A program made the translations under genes and the position numbers. A DNA stretch of 64,000 nucleotides from CAUPWF01 sp036656795 (lineage in GTDB: Bacteria; Bacillota; Clostridia; Lachnospirales; Lachnospiraceae): the NCBI GenBank assembly GCA_036656795.1, contig JAVXHR010000001.1, positions 162,049-226,048 on the forward strand, written 5' to 3'. Position 1 is the first letter of the stretch; the number at the start of each line of letters is the position of its first letter. Shown in pieces: positions 44,833-52,995 of the stretch. The notes beneath the pieces were generated by a model. The model saw nothing but the letters and a program-made list of their open reading frames with translations, did no database searches and was not told where the DNA came from.

Positions 44833-44863
44833 ATGGTATCCTCCTTATGTCTATCTGTTACAC

Positions 44864-44892
44864 ATTATATATGCAATTTCGCATAAAAACAA
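44864..44892 (-). promoter_or_regulatory. luxS promoter
   Basis: On the minus strand, TTGTTT (44892-44887), 17 nt, TATAAT (44869-44864). Confidence 0.65.
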
Positions 44893-44893
44893 G

Positions 44894-44922
44894 TTAATAC
44901 TTTGAGAAAAATGTGCTATACT
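44894..44922 (+). promoter_or_regulatory. promoter for the histidine phosphatase gene
   Basis: TTAATA (44894-44899), 17 nt, TATACT (44917-44922). Its -35 is one base from the luxS -35, giving back-to-back promoters. The leader to the ATG is about 80 nt. Confidence 0.5.
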
Positions 44923-45008
44923 ATAACGGTATTGCATGGATATGAGAAAGTCTCGAGAGTGATTTTCAAGTATCTGACTGAAATGGGATTGTATTGGGAG
45001 GGGTTTAA

Positions 45009-45641
45009 ATGAAATTATATATTGTGCGACATGGAGAAACGGATTGGAATAAAGAGAAACGAGTACAGGGACATTCAGATATTCCGTTAAATGAATTCGG
45101 AATTTCACTCGCAAAAAAAACGGCAATTGGATTGAAGAATGTAAAGTTTGATGTAGCCTATTCCAGTCCATTATGCAGAGCAAGTGAGACGGCTAGGCTT
45201 ATTATAGATGATGATAACGTTCCAAGAATTGAAGATGAGCGTCTGGAAGAAATAGGATTTGGGGAATATGAGGGATTGTGTTGTAGTAAAGAAGGCTGGA
45301 ATATTCCTGATAGAGAATTTAAAAAATTCTTTGAGTCTCCTGATGAATATAAGGCACCTAAGGGTGGGGAATCTTTTGCAGAAGTAAAAAACCGTGCACA
45401 CCTTTTTTTACGAGAGTTATATCAAAAAAAAGAATATGAAAACAGCAATGTATTAATAGCAACCCATGGAGCAACACTTTGTGGAATGCTAAATGATATG
45501 AAGAACTTGGGACTTTCTGAATTCTGGCAAGGTGGTATTCATCGTAATTGTGCTGTTACTATTGCAGAAGTACATCAAGGAAAGCCAACAATTTTAGAAG
45601 AAGGTATTGTGTATTATGATGATGAAGTTCAACCTTGGTAG
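45009..45641 (+). CDS. histidine phosphatase (phosphoglycerate mutase-like)
   Basis: A 210-residue member of the histidine phosphatase superfamily. The phosphohistidine motif RHGET is at residues 7-11 (LYIVRHGETDWN), the second conserved Arg is in SSPLCRASETA, the acid in LEEIGFGEYEG, and the second His in LIATHGATL. The family spans cofactor-dependent mutases and assorted phosphatases such as CobC and GpmB types, so the substrate is unassigned. AGGGGTTTAA-type SD (GGGAGGGG) lies just upstream. Monocistronic or leading into trpS, 75 nt further. Confidence 0.88.
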   Translation: MKLYIVRHGETDWNKEKRVQGHSDIPLNEFGISLAKKTAIGLKNVKFDVAYSSPLCRASETARLIIDDDNVPRIEDERLEEIGFGEYEGLCCSKEGWNIPDREFKKFFESPDEYKAPKGGESFAEVKNRAHLFLRELYQKKEYENSNVLIATHGATLCGMLNDMKNLGLSEFWQGGIHRNCAVTIAEVHQGKPTILEEGIVYYDDEVQPW

Positions 45642-45716
45642 AGAATACGGGGTATAAAATAGGGATTTAAGAGTTTATATATTAGGAAGAAATCGAATAG
45701 AGGAAGGAAAGAGAAT

Positions 45717-46721
45717 ATGATTGATCAAAAAAAAGTGTTATTTAGTGGGATGCAGGCAACTGGGAATCTTACACTTGGGAATTATTTGGGAGCGTTAAAA
45801 AATTGGGTTACATTAAGTGATGAATATGAATGTTTTTACAGTGTTGTGGATATGCATTCTATTACCGTAAGACAAGATCCGGCTATTTTAAGAAAAAGGG
45901 CTCGTGCACTTTTAACTCTTTATATTGCAGCAGGATTAGATCCAAAGAAAAATTGTATCTATTACCAGTCACATGTATCAGGACATGCAGAATTAGCTTG
46001 GATATTGAATTGTTTTACCTATATGGGTGAATTAAATCGTATGACACAATTTAAAGATAAATCAGCTAAAAATGCAGACAATATTAATGCGGGATTATTT
46101 ACTTATCCTACATTAATGGCAGCGGATATTCTGTTATTTCAATCAGATGTAGTACCGGTAGGGATTGATCAGATGCAGCACCTAGAGATTACAAGAGATA
46201 TTGCAGAACGATTTAATGGAATCTATGGAGATGTATTTACTGTTCCGGAAGCATATATTGGAAAAGTAGGTGCAAAGATTATGAGTCTTCAAGAACCGGA
46301 GAAAAAGATGTCAAAGTCTGATGACAATCCCAATGCCAGCATTTATTTGATGGATGATTCGGATGCTATTATACGTAAATGCAAGCGTGCGGTTACAGAC
46401 TCCGAAGGTCAAATCAGATATCGTGATGAACAGCCCGGTGTGAAAAATCTAATTGATATCTATGGGGCATGTACTGGAACAGCAGCAGAAACGATAGTTC
46501 ATGAATTTGATGGAAAGGGATATGGGGAATTCAAACTGGCAGTAGGAGAAGCGGTACTATCTGTATTGAAGCCATTACAGGAGGAAGTATCGAGATTAGA
46601 AAAGGATAAGACATACATTGACGAAATTATAAAAGAGAATGCAGAAAAGGCAACTTATTATGCAACAAAGACGTTAAGAAAAGTTCAACGTAAAGTAGGA
46701 TTTCCAGATCGTATACGATAA
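45717..46721 (+). CDS. trpS: tryptophan--tRNA ligase
   Basis: A 334-residue class I synthetase. HIGH is represented by TGNLTLGNYLGAL (residues about 16-28), and KMSKS by EKKMSKSDDNPNASI near residue 200. It charges tRNA-Trp in the cytoplasm. GAGGAAGGAAAGA precedes the ATG. No T-box leader is seen in the 75-nt upstream gap, so attenuation by uncharged tRNA is unlikely here. Length is normal; a strong terminator follows 12 nt after the stop. Confidence 0.96.
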   Translation: MIDQKKVLFSGMQATGNLTLGNYLGALKNWVTLSDEYECFYSVVDMHSITVRQDPAILRKRARALLTLYIAAGLDPKKNCIYYQSHVSGHAELAWILNCFTYMGELNRMTQFKDKSAKNADNINAGLFTYPTLMAADILLFQSDVVPVGIDQMQHLEITRDIAERFNGIYGDVFTVPEAYIGKVGAKIMSLQEPEKKMSKSDDNPNASIYLMDDSDAIIRKCKRAVTDSEGQIRYRDEQPGVKNLIDIYGACTGTAAETIVHEFDGKGYGEFKLAVGEAVLSVLKPLQEEVSRLEKDKTYIDEIIKENAEKATYYATKTLRKVQRKVGFPDRIR

Positions 46722-46732
46722 GCAAGTAAATG

Positions 46733-46771
46733 AAAAGACGAGTTTCTATTCTATGGAAACTCGTCTTTTTG
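46733..46771. terminator. bidirectional terminator between trpS and the ABC-F gene
   Basis: AAAAGACGAGTTTC pairs with GAAACTCGTCTTTT around TATTCTATG, with T runs on both strands; it serves both convergent genes. Confidence 0.88.
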
Positions 46772-46779
46772 AATATATA

Positions 46780-48411
46780 TTAATTATCTTCTTCTGTCAT
46801 TGTATAAGTCTGTCTTTTTCTTGCCATCTCATCACTGGCAAGGTATTCATCATAGGTTGAAATCTTATCAATTAATTTTCCACCCGGTACAATTTCCATA
46901 ATACGATTGGCAGTCGTTTCTACAATCTGGTGATCACGCGAAGTAAAGAGAACAACCCCATTAAATTTTGTCATTCCGTTATTTAAGGCAGTAATGGATT
47001 CCATATCCAGATGATTGGTAGGTTCATCAAAGATTAGTACATTTGCACCGGATATCATCATCTTTGATAGGAGACATCTTACTTTTTCTCCACCGGACAA
47101 TATCTTCACTTTTTTAACACCATCATCTCCGGCAAATAGCATACGACCTAAGAAACTACGTACATGAGTGGCATCTTTAATCTCAGAATATTGGGTCAGC
47201 CAATCTACAATTGTATAGTCATTGGAGAATTCTTGAGTACTGTCCTTTGGAAAATAGGCCTGTGAGGTGGTGATTCCCCATTTGTAGGTACCTTCATCAG
47301 CTTCCATTTCTCCGGTTAATATCTTAAACAAGATAGTCTTTGCTAATTCATTTCCACCAACAAATGCAACTTTTTCACCATGGTTAATGGTAAAGGAAAG
47401 ATTATCCAGAATTTTTTCACCATCGATTGATTTGCTTAGACCTTCAACAGTAAGCACGTCATTTCCAATTTCACGTTCCGGACGAAAATCAATATATGGG
47501 TATTTACGACTGGAGGGACGTATATCATCAAGCTCGATCTTTTCCAATGCTTTTTTACGGGAGGTTGCTTGCTTGGATTTGGAAGCGTTGGCACTAAAGC
47601 GAGTGATAAAGTCTTGTAATTCTTTGATTTTATCCTCTTTTTTCTTATTTGCTTCTTTCATCTGGCGCACAATTAATTGACTGGATTCATACCAAAAATC
47701 GTAGTTTCCAGCATAGAGCTGAATCTTGCCATAGTCAATATCTGCAATTTGTGTACAAACTTTATTCAAAAAATAGCGATCATGTGATACAACAATGACA
47801 ATATTCTCAAAGTTAATTAGGAATTCTTCTAACCAGGCAATTGCATCTAGGTCTAAATGGTTGGTAGGCTCATCTAGCAACAAGATATCAGGATTACCAA
47901 AGAGTGCTTGTGCAAGCAAGACTTTTACCTTTTCAGCACCGGTTAATGATTTTAAGTATTTATAATGCAATTGTGTGTCAATTCCAAGACCGTTCAAAAG
48001 TGTTGCAGCTTCAGCTTCTGCTTCCCAACCGTTTAAAGTGGCAAATTCACCTTCTAGTTCGCTCGCTTTCATACCATCTTCATCTGTGAAATCTTCTTTT
48101 GCATAGATTTCTTCTTTTTCTTTCATTATTTCATACAATCTTTTATTTCCCATGATAACGGTATCTAGCACCATATAATCATCAAATTTATAGTGATCTT
48201 GTTGTAAAAAGGACAAACGTTCAGAGGGCGATATAATAACATCACCATTTGTTGGTTCCAATTGTCCAGAGAGTATTCTTAGAAATGTGGATTTTCCGGC
48301 ACCATTGGCACCAATCATTCCATAGCAATTTCCTTCTGTGAATTTAATGCTTACGTCTTCAAAAAGTGCTTTTTTTCCAACGCGTAATGTCACATTACTT
48401 GTACTAATCAT
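46780..48411 (-). CDS. ABC-F family ATPase
   Basis: A 543-residue soluble protein with two ABC domains and no membrane part. First domain: Walker A GANGAGKST, signature LTGAEKVKVLL, Walker B ILLLDEPTNHLD. Linker: a charged helical segment EANKKKEDKIKELQDFITRF. Second domain: Walker A variant GGNELAKTILFK, signature LSGGEKVRCLL, Walker B VLIFDEPTNHLD. The layout is closest to YbiT-type ABC-F proteins acting at the ribosome E-site; antibiotic resistance is not indicated. Start ATG 48411 follows AAAGGAG with 8-nt spacing; upstream in-frame sequence to 48504 has no SD. Confidence 0.92.
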   Translation of the reverse strand: MISTSNVTLRVGKKALFEDVSIKFTEGNCYGMIGANGAGKSTFLRILSGQLEPTNGDVIISPSERLSFLQQDHYKFDDYMVLDTVIMGNKRLYEIMKEKEEIYAKEDFTDEDGMKASELEGEFATLNGWEAEAEAATLLNGLGIDTQLHYKYLKSLTGAEKVKVLLAQALFGNPDILLLDEPTNHLDLDAIAWLEEFLINFENIVIVVSHDRYFLNKVCTQIADIDYGKIQLYAGNYDFWYESSQLIVRQMKEANKKKEDKIKELQDFITRFSANASKSKQATSRKKALEKIELDDIRPSSRKYPYIDFRPEREIGNDVLTVEGLSKSIDGEKILDNLSFTINHGEKVAFVGGNELAKTILFKILTGEMEADEGTYKWGITTSQAYFPKDSTQEFSNDYTIVDWLTQYSEIKDATHVRSFLGRMLFAGDDGVKKVKILSGGEKVRCLLSKMMISGANVLIFDEPTNHLDMESITALNNGMTKFNGVVLFTSRDHQIVETTANRIMEIVPGGKLIDKISTYDEYLASDEMARKRQTYTMTEEDN

Positions 48412-48596
48412 ATATAATTCTCCTTTAAAAATAACTTGTGTCAATATTGCAACTTTGAAAATATATCCAACGCTTATCTTATCATGAGAATGTAGAATTA
48501 GCAAGGTTTGGAACTGGTTTAGAAAAAAATAATAACTTTTCTGTTTTCCTAAAGAATAAAACGGTATATAATGAAGTGAGAAAGTGAGGAGTGCAT

Positions 48597-49454
48597 ATGC
48601 AGACAGCTAGTTTAATATTAGAAGGTGGCGCAAATAGAGGAATATTTACAGCTGGTGTTCTAGATGTATTGATGGAAAAAGAATTATATATGTCCCATGT
48701 AATTGGAGTGTCGGCAGGAGCATGTAATGCTATTAATTATGTAGCAAGGCAGATAGGACGTACGAGAGAGTGCATGATTCATACAGAAAAAGAGTACAAT
48801 TATTATAATGGATTACGAAGTTGGTTTAAACAAAAAAGCGTTTTAGATATGGAGATGATATTTGATTCATATCCGAATAAACTGATTCCATTTGATTATA
48901 ATACATATTTTGATTCTTCTATTCAGTGCGAACTCGTAACGACTAATTGTAATACCGGTATGGGGGATTATATGCAAGAAAAGACGGACAGGGATCGGTT
49001 GATGCAGATATGCAGAGCCTCTAGTAGTATGCCATTGGCAGCACCCATTGTCAATATAGATGGAATCCCTTATCTAGATGGAGGGTTAGCAGATTCTATT
49101 CCACTGAAGAGGGTGGTTGGTTATGGAAATGATAAAATAGTACTGATATTAACGCGTAATTATGGTTACCGTAAGGCTCGTTTGTCTCGTGGAATGGTAA
49201 AATTATATAAAAATCAATATTCTAAATATCCAAATTTGTTAAAAACTATCCTTAGAAGGAATCAGGTATATAACAAAACGATGGAAGCAATAGAAAGATA
49301 TGAGCTGGAGGGTAGAATATATGTAATACGACCTCAAATAAAAACAATTTCACGCTTGGAAAAGAGGGAACCTGTACTTTCCGAATTCTATCAACATGGA
49401 TATCAGGAGATGACAGAAAGATACGATAATTTAGTGAATTATTTAAAACATTAA
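48597..49454 (+). CDS. patatin-like phospholipase family protein
   Basis: A 285-residue patatin-fold hydrolase. The oxyanion motif is GGANRGIF (residues about 9-16), the nucleophile elbow GVSAGA (Ser near residue 38), and the dyad Asp is in LDGGLADSIPL near residue 162. It resembles the YjjU/RssA group; the substrate is unknown, likely a lipid or acyl ester. Start ATG 48597 is preferred over GTG 48591, which abuts GAGGA. A TTTTCC-17-TATAAT promoter candidate lies at 48544-48572. It diverges from the ABC-F gene and is followed by the HD-domain gene. Confidence 0.88.
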   Translation: MQTASLILEGGANRGIFTAGVLDVLMEKELYMSHVIGVSAGACNAINYVARQIGRTRECMIHTEKEYNYYNGLRSWFKQKSVLDMEMIFDSYPNKLIPFDYNTYFDSSIQCELVTTNCNTGMGDYMQEKTDRDRLMQICRASSSMPLAAPIVNIDGIPYLDGGLADSIPLKRVVGYGNDKIVLILTRNYGYRKARLSRGMVKLYKNQYSKYPNLLKTILRRNQVYNKTMEAIERYELEGRIYVIRPQIKTISRLEKREPVLSEFYQHGYQEMTERYDNLVNYLKH

Positions 49455-49500
49455 AATAGAGTGACAGATAGAAAATAACGGGGAGATAAGGGGAAAATGA

Positions 49501-50076
49501 ATGGATATTATGATGTTGTTAGAATTTATGAAACTTGCAGAACACCTAAAATGTAATACAAGACATTCATGGACATCTAGTGGAAGAGCGGAAAGTGTTG
49601 CAGAGCATACCTTTGGTCTACAGATGTTGGCATGGCTTATGAAAGATGAATTTCCGGAACTTGATATGAATAAAGTAATGGAGATGTGTCTGTTTCATGA
49701 TATGGGGGAAGCAATTACGGGGGATATTCCTGCATTTGATAAGGAAGAAGAAGACGATAAGTTGGAAGCTGAAGCATGGGATAAGATTGTAAGTATGCTG
49801 CCTCCGGCACAAGGAAAACAAGTTGCGGCCTTATTTGCGGAGATAGAAAAAAATCAGACAAAAGAAGCAAAGCTATTTCAGGCCCTGGATAAAATAGAAG
49901 CGGTAATCCAACATAATATAGCATCTATTGAGTCCTGGTTACCATTGGAATATGAATTGAATCAAATCTATGGGGAAGAGGAAGCTGCAAACTATGAATA
50001 TACATTGAGGTTGCGTAAAATCTTAAAAGATATTACAATAGAGAAGATTGCCTATGAGGGTAGTCATAAAATATAA
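49501..50076 (+). CDS. HD-domain hydrolase (YfbR/5'-nucleotidase-like)
   Basis: A 191-residue HD-domain protein. Metal ligands follow the usual H...HD...D order: His in RHSWTSSGRAESVAEHTFG, the HD pair in CLFHDMGEAITGDIPAFDK (near residues 66-67), and a distal Asp in ALDKIEAVIQH. It is closest to the YfbR/HDDC2 group, which includes deoxyribonucleoside 5'-monophosphatases; this activity is inferred. AAGGGGA precedes the ATG by six nt. It may share a transcript with the patatin gene 46 nt upstream and the DUF3592 gene 18 nt downstream. Confidence 0.87.
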   Translation: MDIMMLLEFMKLAEHLKCNTRHSWTSSGRAESVAEHTFGLQMLAWLMKDEFPELDMNKVMEMCLFHDMGEAITGDIPAFDKEEEDDKLEAEAWDKIVSMLPPAQGKQVAALFAEIEKNQTKEAKLFQALDKIEAVIQHNIASIESWLPLEYELNQIYGEEEAANYEYTLRLRKILKDITIEKIAYEGSHKI

Positions 50077-50094
50077 AAACAGATGGAGGATAAG

Positions 50095-50472
50095 ATGATA
50101 TACATAGGAATAGCAATATATATAGCGGCAGGGATTCTATTGATATGTGGAGTTGTGCAGCTTTTTAAAGCAAAGAAGATCATGAAGTTTGGCAAGGCAA
50201 TTCAAGCAACGGTTCAAACGTGTAAGACAACAGGGTTTGGACCTATTCGTAAATATTGGGTGACGGTGGTTTATAAGGTGGGTAATAAAAAATATCATAC
50301 ACCGATGCATACAGATTTTATGCAGATTCTACGAGAAAGACAAAGTATTACAATTCGTTATAATCCAAGTGATCCAGAGGATATTAAACCAAATGGCACA
50401 GATGTATATCGTGTGTTTTTTGTGTTGAGCGCGATTTTGGTCATTATTGTGAATTTTCTTCCTATAAAGTAA
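50095..50472 (+). CDS. DUF3592-like small membrane protein
   Basis: A 125-residue protein with one hydrophobic helix near each end (MIYIGIAIYIAAGILLICGV at the start; VYRVFFVLSAILVIIVNFLP at the end) and a soluble beta-rich middle (AIQATVQTCKTTGFGPIRKY, ITIRYNPSDPEDI). That layout fits DUF3592, of unknown function. ATG 50095 is chosen because GGAGG (50085-50089) lies just before it, overlapping an earlier in-frame ATG at 50083. It is probably the third gene of the patatin-HD unit. Confidence 0.7.
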   Translation: MIYIGIAIYIAAGILLICGVVQLFKAKKIMKFGKAIQATVQTCKTTGFGPIRKYWVTVVYKVGNKKYHTPMHTDFMQILRERQSITIRYNPSDPEDIKPNGTDVYRVFFVLSAILVIIVNFLPIK

Positions 50473-50505
50473 AGTAGAATCGAATTGATTGTCAATTTAT
50501 AAAAG

Positions 50506-50562
50506 AAACTACCCCATAGAAGTCCAAGCAGAATCAGCAGACTTTTGTGGAGTAGTTTTTTT
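50506..50562 (+). terminator. long imperfect terminator before truA
   Basis: AAACTACCCCATAGAAGTC pairs with GACTTTTGTGGAGTAGTTT with internal mismatches, then a T run. It lies between DUF3592 (+) and truA (-). Confidence 0.65.
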
Positions 50563-50602
50563 GTATTAGATATTCTTTATATTAGATAGTTTGAGATTAG
50601 AT

Positions 50603-51346
50603 TTATGTATATAGAACTTCTTTTAGATATAAGCCTTTGGAATCAGCAGGCATGCTGGCAACGATATCACTTTTGGGATCCAGAATGGATGGAATCACTT
50701 CTATATTTCGGTTCCCAAGTCCAATATCTAACAAAGTACTGACAATCATACGTGGCATATTGTGTAGAAAATCATTTCCATGAAGTAAAATCTGAATTTC
50801 ATCATTCGCATATGTAAAATCAATACTGTACAATTCTTTTTCTGTTGATTTACTGCGCTTTACAGTAGAAAAATCTTTAAAGTCATGTGTTCCTATTAAT
50901 AAAGAGGCAGCTTGTTGCATTAAACTAATATCCGGTTTTTTAAAAGAATAATAGGTGTATTTTCTATCAAATACACTCAGTACATCACTGATGCTTATGC
51001 GATAGAGAAATATCTTTGAGGTTGCATTTAAACTTGCATGAAAGCGTTCAGGTTTTTCTTCGACAGCTGTAATTGCAATGTCCATTGGTAGATAACGATT
51101 GAGATAATGTTTTATTTCATAATCTTTCATATCTTTATTCATTTTAAAACTGGCAGATTGAGCATAAGCATGCACGCCAACTTCTGTTCTTGCGCCACAG
51201 AATAATTCTACATCTTCTTGCGTCATCTTCTTAATTACTTCTAGAATCTTATTTGAAATAGTATTGGTGGATTCCTCTTTTCCGAGACGTTGCCAGCCCT
51301 GATAGCGGCTTCCATCATATTCGATGGTCAATTTTATATTTTTCAT
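50603..51346 (-). CDS. truA: tRNA pseudouridine synthase A family protein with Asp-to-Glu change
   Basis: A 247-residue TruA homologue. TruA modifies U38-U40 of tRNA anticodon arms. The N-terminus LTIEYDGSRYQGWQRLG is typical, as is FLHNMPRMIVSTLLDIGLG near residue 205. The catalytic loop, normally RTDxGVHA, reads GARTEVGVHAYAQS (near residue 53), so the otherwise invariant nucleophilic Asp is Glu; I checked the codon as GAA on the minus strand. It may be an inactive or altered paralogue with a standard TruA elsewhere. AAGGAGTAC-type SD lies near the ATG, which is preceded by a promoter-poor gap. Confidence 0.8.
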   Translation of the reverse strand: MKNIKLTIEYDGSRYQGWQRLGKEESTNTISNKILEVIKKMTQEDVELFCGARTEVGVHAYAQSASFKMNKDMKDYEIKHYLNRYLPMDIAITAVEEKPERFHASLNATSKIFLYRISISDVLSVFDRKYTYYSFKKPDISLMQQAASLLIGTHDFKDFSTVKRSKSTEKELYSIDFTYANDEIQILLHGNDFLHNMPRMIVSTLLDIGLGNRNIEVIPSILDPKSDIVASMPADSKGLYLKEVLYT

Positions 51347-51467
51347 AAGGTAGTACTCCTTTTCTTACTTTGTTTTTAAAAGCAGTTTTAGTATAACAAA
51401 CATTATGGTATAATAAAAGAACTTTATGGATATCACATATAAATATAGATAGAATAGGAGATGAAGG

Positions 51468-51944
51468 ATGAGCATAGAAGCAAGAACAGTACAAGATTCT
51501 TTAGTAGAAACGGTACATGTAGTAAGACCACATCATCTCAACAGTGGAGGCAGACTCTTTGGAGGAATGTTGATGCAGTGGATTGATGAGGTTGCCGGAC
51601 TTGTGGCAAAGCGACATACACGAATGAATGTAATTACAGCATCAGTAGACAATCTCAGATTTATTAAAGGGGCTTATCAAGGGGATGCAATTGTATTAAT
51701 CGGAAAAGCAACTTATGTTGGACATACATCTATGGAGGTCCGCGTAGATACGTATGCGGAGAATCGTCAAGGAGAGAGAAAAAGTATTAATCGAGCTTAT
51801 TTTACAATGGTTGCACTTGATGAACAGGATAAACCAACGAAAGTTCCAAGATTGATTGTGGAAAGCGAATCTGAAAAGTATGAATGGGACAGTGCGGTAA
51901 AGAGACGTGAGATGCGCGATATTAGAAAAGAAGCAGGGTTTTAA
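51468..51944 (+). CDS. acyl-CoA thioesterase, hotdog fold
   Basis: A 158-residue hotdog-fold thioesterase of the YciA/BFIT type. The signature is HHLNSGGRLFGGMLMQWIDEVAGLVA (residues about 22-47), in which Asn and Asp are the family's catalytic candidates, followed by NVITASVDNLRFIKGAYQGD. It hydrolyses acyl-CoA esters in the cytoplasm; chain length cannot be told. AGGAGATGAAGG precedes the ATG. A TTTTAG-17-TATAAT promoter candidate is at 51386-51414, and truA diverges from it. The downstream gap leads to two convergent unknown genes. Confidence 0.88.
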   Translation: MSIEARTVQDSLVETVHVVRPHHLNSGGRLFGGMLMQWIDEVAGLVAKRHTRMNVITASVDNLRFIKGAYQGDAIVLIGKATYVGHTSMEVRVDTYAENRQGERKSINRAYFTMVALDEQDKPTKVPRLIVESESEKYEWDSAVKRREMRDIRKEAGF

Positions 51945-52006
51945 TCCTGCTTCCAATTAAGAGAAAGTAGCTTTGGGTATTTACTTGATATATTATAAGG
52001 GATATC

Positions 52007-52285
52007 CTAGTTGCTTTTTATAAGAGAACTTGTCATCTTGATCATTTGATCAATTTGATCTTGTTCTTTTTTTGTCTTTCCTTCTTTTAAAATCTCAAAA
52101 ATAAGAGACATCTCATCTTTTTGAAAGCGAATTCCCTTTTTATTTGCACTGGTAATTAAGGCTAACATGATAGGAGCCAGCTCATTACCTGACTTTCCTT
52201 TTGTTTGAGCTGAGGCAGTTTTAATTAATTCTAGTTTAATTGGATCAATATTCTTCATGGCAGGGTGGTTCATCCATTCGTTCAT
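52007..52285 (-). CDS. hypothetical small helical protein
   Basis: A 92-residue protein I do not recognise. Start ATG 52285 is chosen because AAGGAG sits 9 nt upstream; the in-frame ATG at 52294 abuts the SD. Sequence features: predicted all-helical, Lys/Met-rich, with segments NIDPIKLELIKTASAQTKGK and QIDQMIKMTSSLIKSN, and no Cys or membrane helix. It overlaps the end of the upstream gene by 41 nt, so the pair is coupled and probably acts together. The pair's arrangement is similar in related clostridia as far as I recall; no function is known to me. Confidence 0.6.
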   Translation of the reverse strand: MNEWMNHPAMKNIDPIKLELIKTASAQTKGKSGNELAPIMLALITSANKKGIRFQKDEMSLIFEILKEGKTKKEQDQIDQMIKMTSSLIKSN

Positions 52286-52706
52286 CTGTATCATCTCCTT
52301 TCATATCTTGATTGAACATGTTGTTATACATCTGAAATAGGCCTTGTTGTTCCGGTGACAGCATATGCAGCATAGCATCAGCAGGATTAGAGGTATCCGA
52401 TGTATTAAGCAAGGTGAAAAGCATATGTAGCATGGCAGAATCCTCTTCTTTTAAATATGGAGTCATCTCTTCAATGAAGTCTAAAGGATTGGTTAGTTCT
52501 TTATCCAATGCTTGTGTATGCAGATCTGATTTGAAATCTTTAAAGTAGTCTATGGTATGCTGCAATTCCAAAAACTTAATATATACGCCTAGAAATGGTT
52601 GATTTGCAGAAGGCATATATGGAAGAAGTAACTTTATGGTTTCAAATCCTGAAGTAGTAATTAGAGTATCAAAGGGGGTCATTGGTTTCATGTTTTTTTT
52701 ATCCAT
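52245..52706 (-). CDS. hypothetical helical protein, first of a coupled pair
   Basis: A 153-residue protein of unknown family. ATG 52706 follows GAGGAG with five-nt spacing; a GTG at 52712 is in frame but too close. Predicted helical, with segments FDTLITTSGFETIKLLLPYM, FIEEMTPYLKEEDSAMLHML and ADAMLHMLSPEQQGLFQMYN, rich in Met and Leu, ending in a charged tail DMKGDDTDERMDEPPCHEEY. The repeated MLHML may mark related helices. Its last 41 nt overlap the next gene. No membrane helix or signal. Context (small acidic ORF, Cys-rich protein) gives at most a faint link to spore or surface proteins. Confidence 0.6.
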   Translation of the reverse strand: MDKKNMKPMTPFDTLITTSGFETIKLLLPYMPSANQPFLGVYIKFLELQHTIDYFKDFKSDLHTQALDKELTNPLDFIEEMTPYLKEEDSAMLHMLFTLLNTSDTSNPADAMLHMLSPEQQGLFQMYNNMFNQDMKGDDTDERMDEPPCHEEY

Positions 52707-52802
52707 ATACACTCCTCATCATAACGTTGTAAATATATATGTTATCACAAGCCAAAATATGAACCTTTCATATAATAAAGGGTAAGGAATCGGAGGTGTA
52801 AG

Positions 52803-52931
52803 ATGACAAGAAAATTAGTGATTGATGGAAATGCAGTATATGAGGTTGATGATGATTGTATGAATCAAAAGAAAATAGAACAGGAAAAGAAAAAAGAAGG
52901 GGAACATCATAACGAACAACAGAAAGAATAA
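52803..52931 (+). CDS. small charged 42-residue protein
   Basis: A short frame, 42 residues, with a strong SD (GGAGGTG, spacing six) and TATAAT at 52771. It starts MTRKLVIDGNAVYEVDDDCM and ends in a highly charged Lys/Glu tail. A perfect terminator follows 22 nt after the stop, giving a complete minimal gene. It diverges from the coupled hypothetical pair. Function unknown; one Cys. The complete set of signals makes a real gene likely. Confidence 0.6.
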   Translation: MTRKLVIDGNAVYEVDDDCMNQKKIEQEKKKEGEHHNEQQKE

Positions 52932-52953
52932 TATCATAATCGTATCTGAGACA

Positions 52954-52986
52954 TGAAAAGGGATACCAATTTGGTATCCCTTTTCA
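52954..52986. terminator. perfect bidirectional terminator palindrome
   Basis: TGAAAAGGGATACCAA and TTGGTATCCCTTTTCA are exact inverse arms of 16 bp around a single T. It separates the small charged gene (+) from the Gly/Cys-rich gene (-). Confidence 0.85.
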
Positions 52987-52995
52987 GATTCAAGA

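Noticed and set aside
44833..44863. SAM riboswitch in the luxS leader
   Set aside because: The leader between promoter and start is about 30 nt, too short for any known SAM riboswitch.
45642..45716. T-box leader before trpS
   Set aside because: The gap is 75 nt and lacks the T-box sequence (TGGNACCGCG) and a terminator.
46780..48411. ABC-F protein as antibiotic-resistance determinant
   Set aside because: The layout fits housekeeping YbiT-like proteins; no resistance-type leader peptide or long interdomain linker is evident.
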